Shown here: positions 1-11,600 of the stretch, one piece after another
Layout: the number at the start of each line of letters is the position of its first letter
Position numbering within the stretch: position 1 is the stretch's first letter
Origin: Podarcis raffonei
Lineage: Eukaryota; Chordata; Lepidosauria; Squamata; Lacertidae
Reading direction: 5' to 3'
Assembly: GCF_027172205.1 (NCBI RefSeq)
Contig: NC_070603.1
Coordinates: 38,574,501-38,638,500 of the forward strand
Length of the DNA: 64,000 nucleotides
Translations under genes and position numbers: made by a program
The notes under the pieces: model-generated
What the model saw: only the letters and a program-made list of their open reading frames with translations
Told to the model about the DNA's origin: nothing
Database searches by the model: none

Positions 1-723
1 CATAATTGAACATAAAAACTATACATTTTTAATGACTTGCATGATGCTTCAAAGCTAGTAGCACACGACATGTGGGGATTGGCGGGTTCTTGGGTGTACT
101 GAATACTTGCTGAATTAAATTGCTCAGAGACTTCTCAAGACGAGGTTCTGTGCACACTTCCTTGGCAGTAGTCCCCACTGAACTCAGTGGGACTCGTTTG
201 CGCGTAAACAAGCATAAAATTGTGCTGCACGCCATTTCTTATAACCTCAGTCTATTTAGCCGGTCTATTGAACAGGCTGATATTAACATTGGAATTAGGA
301 AGGGTGGATTAGACCTGTTGAGTTAATCAGGGCAGAAAAGAGGCAAATCATCCAAACCAAATATGAGATAGCAGCAGGAGGAAGGAACCCTTTGAGAACT
401 CCCTTTATGATTCTCGACGGTAACCAGTTGAAATGAAGACAGAGCTCTTCCTGCACAATGATTGTTCAGAAGAGGGAATTTCAATGGATGTTGTTTATCT
501 TCAGCCCCTCATAATAAGCAGTGGCTGTCCAAATTCCCTCTTTCGCAGAACTGTTAAATGCACCAGAGCGCTGCCTTGTTGTTTTTGCTTGTTTCTTTTC
601 AACTGGCCGACTCCTGAGAAAACGTATACCATTGTTGATGATTTTATGTTACGTAGGTCCTCTGGGAAACAAAAACTCCTCTTTTCCCATTTACCAATTT
701 TTTTCAGCCTGGTTGGCCTAGAG

Positions 724-849
724 CAGGGTTTCCCAAACTTGGGTCTCCAGCTGCTTTTGGACTACATCCCTAGCTAGCAGGACCAGTGGTCAGGGGTGAT
801 GGGAATTGTAGTCCAAAAACAGCTAGGGACCCAAGTTTGGGAAATCCTG
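724..849. mobile_element. hAT-type short inverted-repeat element
   Basis: A 126 bp near-palindrome starts CAGGGTTTCCCAAACTTGGG and ends with its imperfect complement. The middle holds the TAGCTAGCAGGACCAGTGGTC core shared with copies at 1158, 20144 and 25018. The flanking 8-mers GCCTAGAG and CAATAGAG match at the last five bases, which fits a decayed 8 bp duplication. It is non-autonomous, with no transposase sequence. Confidence 0.65.
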
Positions 850-1157
850 CAATAGAGCAAGGGTGGGAAGCCTTTATAGGATCAAGGGCCACATGCTGTC
901 ACGAGCAACCTTCTGGAGGCCGCATTCCAGAGGTGGGCAGGCCAGAGACAAGAGTGTGCGAAGCAATGGGTGTGATTCTTACTGCTGGGTGGTAGAACAC
1001 ATTCCAGCAACACAAAATCAGAGGCTTCTGCATACACACCTCTCCAACCTTTATGCATCCAAGCAAGCAGAGTGACTTGGCTCAAGGACACATTGCAGCT
1101 ATGCAAAAGCAAGTGAGGAGGCTGCAGATCAGAAGCAGAAAGGCAGTTGTCCTAGGG

Positions 1158-1287
1158 CAGGCTTCCTCAGCCTCAGCCCTCCAGATGGCCTACAACTCCC
1201 ATGATCCCTAGCTAGCAGGACCAGTGGTCAGGGATGATGGGAATTGTAGTCTCAAAACATCTGGAGGGCCGAGGTTGAGGATGCCTG
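1158..1287. mobile_element. hAT-type short inverted-repeat element
   Basis: A 130 bp near-palindrome flanked by a perfect 8 bp duplication TCCTAGGG at 1150-1157 and 1288-1295. Its CAGG...CCTG ends and 8 bp duplication are hAT hallmarks. The centre matches the 724, 20144 and 25018 copies. No coding sequence is present. Confidence 0.8.
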
Positions 1288-3555
1288 TCCTAGGGAGAGT
1301 CCTGGGAGCCCAAATAGAGTAGAGGACAATTCTAACTTCTTTCAGGTGACCAGTAGCAGGATGTAGGGTGGAGCCACCCTCCCGACACCAGTCTTGCTGC
1401 TACTTTTCTAGATGGGATCAGGTGGCAGCGGCAAGGTCAGGGCTTCATAAGTGCACCAATGGAAGCCTCACACACTGCTATTTCAGGAGACAAGTTGAAG
1501 GGATATCTACAAATCTGTGTTAATGCAGTTGAACACTTTTCAGCAACAAAGGCACAATGGCAGAATTCATCTTCTCCATGTATGGCTTGGTAGAGAAACC
1601 ACACTAAGGCAATGGACTGCAAAGGAGATAGTGAACTGAATTTCAGGTGACTGCTTTTGAGCCTGCTGTGCTAGAGACAGTGGAAAGAATTTCTGTGTTT
1701 CCAGGAAGCCTTGTTTTGCTGCATGATGATTGGAATTCATTCTCTCTCTCTTTGATTCTTTACAAGTTACAAGGTGTTAATTTCATAATTGAAGTACATC
1801 AAGACTGCAGCTGTGCAGTTTCCCAAGAAAGTATGCTACAGAGTGTTGCTTTTCAGGCTTGGGAATAAATGCATTGCCTAGTGGGATTGGAAAGCACAGC
1901 TGGTATACATAGTTTATTTCAGTAAAGCATTGGCACTTATGGGGATCAGAATCAGGCTGGTTATTACTGCAAATTAACCAGAGGCAAATCTTTGAGAAGG
2001 ATCCTACAACTCTGTCAATTCCCAATTGTTGAATTTTGTAACCAGAAAAGATGCCTACCAGGTTTGCCAACTTTTTCAGTGGCCACTGTAGCTGTACATG
2101 ACCATGATTACTGCTGAGGTGTGAAAAGCTTCGTCTGCTAACTTCTAAACAGCAAACGGTTCTTAAAGAGACAAGAATAGGCTATGCCAGTTTTGTTCTG
2201 ATAGGTTGGCAACCTTAATGATAGTCCCCAATGCACATTTTCAAGCATTTCGTGTTGCAGTCTGGAAACAGTTTCCTTTTTGGCTGCGAGACGAAATGGT
2301 GGTGGAAGCAAAACTAGTTTTACAAATACAGTACAAGGGGGAAGTGCCAACTTTTAACAGAAACAGTTGGGAAAGTTCTTCTCATACAAGCATAAGAATG
2401 CAGGAGATCTTCTGACAACACGACAGCGCTAAGCAGTGTTTGTAGGTCCATTTCCTTGGCTCACAGTGTTAGAACTGAGAATCATCTTCCATTAGGGTGG
2501 CCAGATGCAGAAATGGTAGAGGGCTTCTGCACCCTTGAATGGTTGTGTAGAAGAGGAAATTCCAGCAGGTGTCGCTTGTATGACAAGCTACATTGCATGG
2601 AAAGTTCTTGCTAACATGACCACATTGAGCTTTATCAGTTGGGATTTTTCTTAAGAAAGGCTCCAGGGCCTTCAAACTTTGTCATGATGTGCAAGTGTTT
2701 GCGTCCATGCAGTTTTATGAAGGGAAGAAGAGAATGCCATACACTGCAATCCTGTGCATCTGGGGAGAAGCAAGCTGAACTGTGCTCTCAGACTTGTGTG
2801 TGTGCATATTTAGAAACCGGAGAAACTTGTGGGCAGCACACCGCAACCATGCTCACATTGTAACCTACTGGCCACAATATAATGCTTCTTTCGAGGCTGA
2901 TTTCAGTGGGGAGAAGGGACCCTGTGGGCACCAGCAAAGGCTTCTGAGTGGGCATCATGTTTGCAGCCACCAGTGTATATACATAGCAGCCTTAAGTTCC
3001 TTAGCACACAGCAGTTGTCATCTTCACATCCTCTTCAAGTCCGCAGGGAACGCTGTGGGAAGCGCCTTCCTTTCAGAGCTACAGGACTGAGTAATGAAGT
3101 TTGTAAAGCGAAGATTGTCTCCTGGGGAGGGAGTTCATCCATTAGTAAATGAGGCAGGATGCTTTTAAGGGGGGGAGCATCTTAAAAGCACTTCATTACT
3201 CCTGTCAGGACATGTACAAAGAAGCAGGGGATTAGATATATTTTCTTCATGCTGGAATGTTCTGTTAGTGAAACCATGGGATTTTTATCTTATAAGTGAA
3301 GGCGCGTAGGAGTGTGGGTAGTATGCAGAAGAGGATTTGAAGTCTAATTTTTGCTACATCATGGGTGTAAGGGAATGGACAAACCAAACATGCATAGTGT
3401 CATTAACTACTTCACGTAAGTGCCTGTTTTATTTTGATGGCCCATTTGAAATCTAGGGTGGAGTCCCCTATCTATTTGGCTTTGGGGCACATTCGGAAAT
3501 GTGAGAAACTTTCATGGGCAGAAAAACCCAGTTATTTCACAGAAGAAAACTGCTA

Positions 3556-3800
3556 ATGCTCTGAACCACAACAACCCCAGCCCAAACACGTGCCAACCCC
3601 CCCCCAAAAAATAGGCAAAGCACCTCCCTAGCCAGACAGCAGCAAAAAAATCCCATAGGCAACACTAGCAAAGAAAAAAGACAAAACACTCCCAACAAAA
3701 AAAGGAGGTGACCCCCCCCAGCACAACTCAACAAAAAAGCAGGCAAATCCACCCCCATGCCAATAAACCTAAAAAATGCAGATAAGACAAACACCCCTCA
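3556..3800. repeat. A/C-rich, T-poor low-complexity tract
   Basis: About 245 bp in which the plus strand is almost all A, C and a few G, with very few T, including runs of C and A. No repeat unit is visible. The open frame on the minus strand here is a by-product of this skew. Confidence 0.7.
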
Positions 3801-4913
3801 AAAAAACAAAAACTACATATATATTGAAAAACACCACCCATCTCCGAAACTGATCACTCCCCTATCTCCAGAATTATCAGGCAGTAGCAGGACCTTTTTC
3901 CTTTTCTCTTCTGAAGAGTTTCAGAAGTCTGGAAACCCAAGGTATACCCTCCAGCTGTGGAGAAAGGTAAGAGGGTGGAATGGCTGGATGCCAACACTTT
4001 GCTGTTTTTAACAACACTCCCATGCTGATGCCAATCTGCTTCAGACATGTACATAGCAAATTACCAGAGGCTACCAAATGAATTAATGGAATAGAACGTA
4101 GACCTCTTGAGAACTACAAGCCAAAAGCTTCACTTTTGTTCCACTCAGTAGAAGTTTCTCTTCCATATTTTGCTGCAGTACATTTGCTGAGTTGGTTTCC
4201 CATGAAACCAACTCAGCTATGTTAAATTTGGAGGAACAGGAGCTTCTCCTCTGCCTGCATAAAGGAGGTTGTTTACTTGACTGCCCTACTTTACCCAGAG
4301 ACAACACAAAGAGTTCTCCTGGATTCAGTGGGGTTTGCCTGGAAGTTTGGTTAGAATTGCAGCCTAAAATGGCAATGATTTCAGTAGTGGTTATGACAGT
4401 GAGAAAGGGAATGATGGCAAAGACTTCAAAAGGCTTAGACTGGCATTGCTTCCATTCCAGAATCAACAGGAGAGAACAGTTGTATATTTACCAAATATTG
4501 ATCAGATTCATTACCAACTCAGAGACAAATACGTATGTGAATGGAGCAGCTACCTTGGTATATTCATGTGTAATTTTTGCACTAAAAGGTATGCCAGAGT
4601 GAAAGATGTCTCCCATTGCTTCAGACTTTTCTTCCAAGCCTGGCTCACTGCTGTTCTGTACCAGGAGAAAGAGAGAGAGAAAGTGAAGCTTCTCTCACCC
4701 ATGCATACCTTCTGTTACAAAAATTAGGCAACCCACCCTCCTCACATTTGTATATGAACAGAACAGACACATGAACGTGCAATGTTTTATTTACACTTCC
4801 ACCCTGCAACAGGTTCCTAGGGTGGCTTACAAAATGCTTTTAAAAATGCCTCTCGGTTCTAGGTTGTCCTCAACTTCCCTGCTGCTTTTGGCCCTCAGGT
4901 ATTCCCTATTGTA

Positions 4914-5242
4914 ATGTAAAGGTAAAGGGATCCCTGACCATTAGGTCCAGTCGTGACCGACTCTGGGGTTGCGGCGCTCATCTCACTTTATTGGCCGAGG
5001 GAGCTGGCGTACAGCTTCCGGGTCATGTGGCCAGCATGACTAAGCAGAAACGCCGTTTACCTTCCCGCCGGAGCGGTACCTATTTATCTACTTGCACTTT
5101 GATGTGCTTTCGAACTGCTAGGTTGGCAGGAGCTGGGACCGAGCAACGGGAGCTCACCCTGTCGTGGGGATTCGAACCACTGACCTTCTGATCGGCAAGT
5201 CCTAGGCTCTGTGGTTTAACCCACAGCGCTACCCGCGTCCCT
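4914..5242 (-). mobile_element. tRNA-headed squamate SINE (Sauria/Squam1 type)
   Basis: The element is in minus orientation: its TTTACC-repeat tail lies at the low-coordinate end, and a tRNA-like head with the B box (reverse of GATTCGAACC at 5169-5178) lies at the high end. A perfect 13 bp duplication ATTCCCTATTGTA flanks it at 4901-4913 and 5243-5255, so the insertion is young. It lacks about 35 bp of body present in the 16518 copy, just before the CCGTTTACC segment. Confidence 0.9.
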
Positions 5243-7533
5243 ATTCCCTATTGTACTTGGAGGTAAAGTGGGGGAAATGCTCAGTTAGGACATGTTAAGC
5301 TTCCATAGCTGGGCTTCCCTGGTGGGTGGGTATTTCCTTCAATGGGTTTCCTGTAATGAATTAGCTTGGCATGAAAAGTTTGGCTTTGCTAACTTGCTGC
5401 TATTTTGTAGCTGGGAGGTTTGGCTGCTTGCAGCAAGAAAAGCCTCTTGGGCTACAGCTGAAGATGCTGGCCTGGCATAGCAACATCAATAAAAAATGGA
5501 TTTCAGCTTCCTTCAACCAAAATAAGCAATCAAGGCGGCTGCTTTCACAAGCAGAATTAGAGCGAGTTCAAGTGTCACCCACGAAATCATTACTGCCAGC
5601 TAGCTGCCATGTTTAGCCAGTTCTTAAAATAAATAGCTTGAGACATCAGCATTTCTTGCACTTTCATTCCAAAGCTGAACTTACGTTCCGCTGCGATCCA
5701 GCCACTAGCCTGCAGGGGTTCTGGCATAAATTAAGTTATCCTCTTACTGTTGCACTCTGTATATGTTAACATGCCATCATAAATGGCCCAGCAGCAGGCT
5801 TGGGTCCTCCCCCCTAACTTCAATATCAGTCTTAAGGGTTACAAAGCATTAGTTAGATCATGCTATTAAAAGCAGTTCTAATCATCAGTGTTTCATTTCA
5901 CTGTTGTTGTTTTTTGTGACCCACTCAAGTTAAGCCATTTTCAATCTACATTAAAACAGAACCTCTCTAATGCTAAAAAGAACCCTCCACTTAATTTCAA
6001 GGAACAAATTGGTTGGTGAGGAAGAAACACGTTTGTTTCCTCCACTGGGTCTGTGTGCTGTGAAGCATCAGTTAAGTGTTAAGAGGAACATCTAAAGGGC
6101 ACACAAATTTTGAGCAAGTTGATTATGATTTTTATGCGTGCCCATGGAATTTGTACCATCTGGAATAGATAATGGTAATGACACGACACCAGTGTTTGCT
6201 TTTGTTGTTGAAGCAAATTAAAATCTATTTAGAAAACAATTTTATAATATAGGGCATGTGGGTATGTGAAAAGCTAAGTCCTGAAACAAGTAGAAAATGA
6301 GAAGCATTCAGCTCAAAATAGTAAATATTTCCCTGGTACTTGGGTGTCTTACTGAAAGGCAACTTAGAGCAGGAGGAAAATACCCAAAAAGTGCCAACGA
6401 AGACTTGATTTTAAATTTAGAAGTCTATCCAACATGTTTCAGGATTATTGCACTCTTCTCCCCTTCTTCCCCAGTTAAGTTTCTTTTCTGATGCTTTTCA
6501 CTGAAAAGAGGTTCTCCTTCTCTTTTTCTTTTCTGCTGCAAACAGAACACACTGAGTAACTTGCTACAAGTCTCCTACAAGCACATTGAGAGGTTTTCCT
6601 ACTTCCACACCCTGTGTACTGGTGAATCTCGTTTTCGTTTTCCAAAAGCAAGTTATTCAGATGACAAATAACAAATCTTGGTGTACACTGTACCTCTGTG
6701 AATACTTAAAATGCAGTTTTACACAGAACCATGACAAAGACTACCACATGGGTTGTACTGTGGATTATTTTATATGAAATGCCTGGCAAAACATACCCCA
6801 CATTCTAGGCCTTTCTGGCAATAGCACTCCCTTTATTAATGCCTATCTTGAGCTTGGAGTTCAAGGAAATTCTGGGTGGGAGAGTGCTGGTGGAAAATAT
6901 TGTGTATCATTGTAAGATCACCATAGTTTGCTGGTCAAAGGGGGGTTCAGCAACAGGAGGATGCCTATCTGTCATCACTCTATGCCCTCCCCAGGCTTGA
7001 CAGGAGATGGGTCACTCCAAGCCAGTGGACCTAAAAACTGCTTCCCCATCTCTTTTATTCACCCCAGTAGTTGTTCTTTTAGATGAAAGCCTTGTGCTTA
7101 TCCAAGCAGGCGGTTATGATTTCAGGTCTGTTAGAACATCTATTCTTCAACACTTAGGACAGGTGCTTTATGTGCTGTTATTTCTGACTGGGCACAGAGT
7201 TGGTTTATACTGCTCCCTTTTTTATCCATCTTGTAGAAGCTGAATGGAATGTAGCCCACTAGGGCTTGCTACTTCATTACTTGGAAATCTGTGTGATGTA
7301 AGAAGTTTGTGTCCTCTGTGCTAAAACGGCATGCAAAGTGACAGGTTACCCAGTGATGTTTCCAACTTAACATTTTCTTACACAATTTGATTAAAGTACA
7401 TTTTCACAATTGTACAAAACTCTTGAATCAATTTTTTTTTTTGCCTATCCTAGATAGATTTTAAGTTTTCCTTAAGTTCATTCAATTTCAATTTTACCTA
7501 AAGAAAACATGGCTCATTATTCTTGAAGCCCTG

Positions 7534-7620
7534 CAGGATTTCTTAAACTTGGATCTCCAGCTATTATTAGACAACAACTATCATCCCTGACCATGGGTCC
7601 TGCTAGCTAGGGATGACAGC
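7534..7620. mobile_element. Truncated hAT-type short element
   Basis: Begins CAGGATTTCTTAAACTTGG like the 724 copy and reaches the CTGCTAGCTAGGGATGA centre. The second inverted arm is missing or scrambled. No clear flanking duplication was found. Confidence 0.45.
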
Positions 7621-8074
7621 CCTAGAGTAGCTATGAAATTATTTCAGACTCACTTTGGTAGGTGAATAACTAGTACGACAAAGGCAAAGAGTTCATAACA
7701 AAGCAAACTTTAATGGATCCTGAGATCACTTGAGTATTCTCCTCCTATCTGACCATTTGAAGCCATTTCTCAGTTCACATACAGTTTTGCACAGAACAGT
7801 CCATTCCAGTAGTCAAAGCACATGTTTTGTTTCCAAGGAGAAACATTGCAGTAACATTAAAGAAAAACAACACTTGACACATGGATAATGTCCATAAAAT
7901 TCTGTAGTTCTGGGTTATATGTACATAGAATTTGAAGCATGGTACTCTAGTGTGTATAAATGTGCGAATGCTCAAGACTGTAAATTGAATGCCCCACTTA
8001 TTTTCCAGAATTTACATATAACAAAAGAAAGGAGGAGTGGGGGATAGGTGAGGAGGGCAACAAAGCTCAACAGG

Positions 8075-8080
8075 TTTATT
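8075..8080 (-). other. Candidate OGFOD3 polyadenylation signal
   Basis: TTTATT on the plus strand reads AATAAA on the gene strand, about 450 bases past the stop codon. It would give a 3' UTR of roughly 8055-8528. An ATTAAA variant at 7709-7714 is an alternative distal signal. Transcript ends cannot be decided from sequence alone. Confidence 0.4.
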
Positions 8081-8528
8081 AGAAAAGTCTTCCTTCACAA
8101 CATGTTCCTGAGTGTTTATCTGCCCACAAACTATTCCATGGGACTCCCCAAATAGTGCTTTTGAGAGCAACAACTGAAGGGAATATTTGAAGTGACTACA
8201 TTTTGATCTTCGGTGTTAGAGGAATGACAATGCATGTGGCATGTTCTGCAGTCTCTGAATTCTGACGTGCCCTTAAATGTGTGGGGTGAGGGGGGGCAGT
8301 TTATGACTATTACCTTGCAAAAAGCAAAATGGTTACAGGAGACTTAGAAAGGTGATCCCTAAGGCACTGTTTGCAACACTTAAGAGGGAGATGAGTGTGA
8401 GAAAACGGTTCACATTAAATAAAGTTTAGAAGGATCTGTGGAGGGGAATTTACATGTGAAGTTAAAACTCCCCACCCCACCCTTCTGCACAGGACTTTTG
8501 TTGTCAATCCATCTAGCCACCTGTCCCA

Positions 8529-8665
8529 TTATGTTAAAACAGGATCCCCGATACCGTGGTCCGGATTGCAGGTGAAGGAAATGGTGATGGCGTAACGGGT
8601 GCCCCAGTGGACCTTTTCCACATGATGGAGGTTCTCGGAGCCAGAAGTGAAGAAGGAAACCCGGC
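8529..8665 (-). CDS. OGFOD3 coding exon 9 (C-terminus, stop)
   Basis: Encodes GRVSFFTSGSENLHHVEKVH and WGTRYAITISFTCNPDHG, and ends at TAA 8531-8529. His290 and Arg300 are the likely distal iron ligand and 2-oxoglutarate anchor. A longer open frame overlapping here is out of phase and is not the gene. Confidence 0.96.
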
Positions 8666-11600
8666 CTGCAAAGAGAAGAACGTACAGTCAGGAGAGTGAA
8701 AGGATGCATGCTGTTTGCCCAGTGGCCAGTACTTAGGATACTGCTATCCCATGCCTACCCTGGGACATCTACAGATTCAAGATTTGAATGCTATCCGAAA
8801 GCATGGTACCTGGTCCCCAAAGAACAAGATCATGCTACTTAAGATGCACATAGACAGACTGCAATATGAAAGACTGCTTTATTTAATGGATTCATTTATT
8901 TCCATGTAAACATACTTTGTTCTGGAGGGCAGAGACATGCAGTAACACAGCTGCCATGGAGCACAAGGTCTGGTGAATGCTGCTGCTATGCAGATTACTA
9001 GTAACATTCAATCCCGGCTGTCAGGAAAAAAGATTTTTGGCTTGGTTCTTGAGTTCTACAGACCAAAGCTGTTTGACAGCCGTTTCAGTAGGGAATACCA
9101 CCCCTCTCTACCAAATGAGGGACCAAGCTTGCAGTAAGAAAACCCAGAAGTGTGCACTATACGGTATGTCTAAAGAGCTTGTTTATTTGATCAAAGGGCC
9201 CAGTAAAATAAAGAATCTGCCCTAGCCTACTGCATAGCTCACAGTCATGGCGAGGCAGACAAATGGTCCCACCACTATGGGATGCCCCCACCCCTCTCGT
9301 GTGTCATCTCATGAGAGCACAAACATCATCCTAAAAGGGAAGCGCAGAAAGATAAAGGCTGCTGCTGGGACTGGTGCACCAGCCACAACTCAAGCCAGCT
9401 ACTGAACTGACAACACATGGTGAGAAAACCCAGAGGAGCTTGCTCTGCACGAGTTCCCCCATTAGCTCCTCGGCTGAGCACACCAGCACTTTTAAAGACT
9501 GAAATATAAATAAACAGGAAAGCTGTCGTGAGTGCTGAGGCCATAATTAGGTTTATACACCAAATTCCCCCTGAGCTGAAAACATTTCTGCACGTAGGCA
9601 AGCGAGCACAGAGCACATGCACTTTCATAGGAGAACCTTCTCAGGTGCCCAATTTTGCCAATTAAAATGCACAATGTTTGAGTTTCTTTTAAAAATTGCG
9701 GAAGTGCACAGCCAACATCTGAGAGTGGATTTCACACCTGGCTGTTTAAGCAAAGTTAACTGTTTGGAGTCAGTAGGGCCAAATCTTTCTGTACAACATG
9801 TTGTTGCTAGTACAGTGAATTTTTGAATGCACATTCAAGGATTTTAGTTCCATCTACTATTTGGAAAAACCCAGCAACCACAAAAAATAAAGAGCTGGCA
9901 TGTTTGAACTCAGGATGTTGTTGCAGTTTTTGGTTTCAGACAATCAACCCACAAGAAACAAATGCCTGAACGGTGACAGAATTTGTAATTTCAGAAGAAC
10001 TGCAGGTTTCTAAATTAGCTGTTAGTTTATTTTCTTCACCAACGGATACAAACATTGCCAACTGGGAAGGAGGACTATATGGATGAGGTAGTGGCACAAG
10101 GCATATTGGACTTTCCAGGTACTTAAGAGTGGCATAAGCATTTGCCCAAATGAATGCTGTACTAAGTACTAGCCAGCTTTTTGCTGACTCCTAGAACAAG
10201 GGCAGGTGTCTGGAGCTGCTTAAGCAAGGAAAATCTCTTTCCTAGGCAACAAAAGGCTGGGGGAACTTTTGTATGGCTGAAGTTGCATGATTGTAGCAGG
10301 AGTATCTAGTTTTAAGAAGTGCTCTCTGCCATGCTACTTGTAAAATGTCCAGCTATTCTTTCATTGCTTCAAAACAGTTTATGCCAGGGCTTTATTAACT
10401 ACTCTCTTGAGGACTTATTCATATTCCAAAATAACAATTCCCTAACTATAAAATGCTTACTAACACACAAAGTATAATGCCTATATTATACTAAACAAGA
10501 TTTCAGTGCAATACTTTAATTTAAAAAAAAGAAAGAAAATATGGAGCTACAGTGTTTATTCAAGGACAGCAGCTTTTATATGGGAACATGAGTTATTATT
10601 ATTACTATTTAAATTTATATACTGCCCTATACCCACAGGTCTCAGGGCGGTTCACACGATAAAATCCGAATATAAACCCACAAATGGTTTATGAATGTTC
10701 CTTGTCTTTGGGGAAGGTGTGACAAGCAAGCAGTTTTACTTTCTGCTAATTCATACTTTAAGATACATTAAAGTTTGGAAGATTTTCAGCAAATGGCTCG
10801 GATCCCATTTTTGCAGGGTTAGAAACTAAAGGATCCCCCAACACCTCAAGCAGGCCAAAATGAATATTTACAATCACTATAGAAACTGAATGATTGCTTG
10901 AGGGAAAAAAGTGTGTTGCTAATGTGTAAGAAAAGGCAATTTGGCTTCAAACTTGGTAGCTGATACAGAAACCCCACAGGACTCCTGTAGCTCCTTAAAA
11001 CATAATTGCAAACACAATTAGCAGTGAGGTGCCTTATCCCCTTTCTCTCTATCACACCATTTATTATAGCAGAGGTCTCCAACCTTTTTTGGGCCTCAGA
11101 GCCACATCTGGAGAACTGCCATAGACAACACAAATAACCCATTTTAACAACAAAAAACGCTGGTGATGCTCAGAACCACTATCACCCTGCCTCTGGACAG
11201 GTAAGAATGCACATACACCAAAACAAATAAGAAGCAGGCAACCTCCAAAGAACCCCCCAATGTCTTGCCTCTAGCCCAATAAAAGCCTCATTATTTGTGT
11301 TTTAAATATTGGGAAAAGCAGGGGTCCCTGATGGGCACTATGGGTAGGCATCTGATGGCACACTGGGGACTCCAGATCTATACTCTCTAGATATTTTGAA
11401 ATTACCAGGACAACACAAATGGGTGCAATTTGTTGTCGCAAATGGAATTAGTAAGCTCCCCACCCCACACACCACCTCTAAGCATGCAGCTTATTTTGAA
11501 TCTTGGACATTGTGATGTTTCAGCTGGTAAGCCTTGGTTATTCTTTGATTAATGAGGCAGATAATCAAATTGTGCATTCCAATATTCAGATAACCCATGT

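Larger units (their letters stand above)
1..8054. other. Intergenic region downstream of OGFOD3
   Basis: No exon of a known gene is recognisable on either strand. Open frames here are short, lack family resemblance, and several run through repeats. The stretch holds two hAT-type short elements near 0.7 and 1.2 kb, an A/C-rich low-complexity tract near 3.6 kb, a SINE near 5 kb and half a hAT-type element near 7.5 kb. The rest is unassigned. In mammals UTS2R lies on this side of OGFOD3, but I see no receptor coding sequence here. Confidence 0.6.

Noticed and set aside
4192-4602. 136-codon plus-strand open frame in the intergenic region
   Set aside because: No family resemblance, no splice context, and it crosses a short dispersed repeat.
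8410-8709. 99-codon minus-strand open frame over OGFOD3 exon 9
   Set aside because: It is out of phase with the conserved oxygenase sequence. The correct frame spans 8665-8529.
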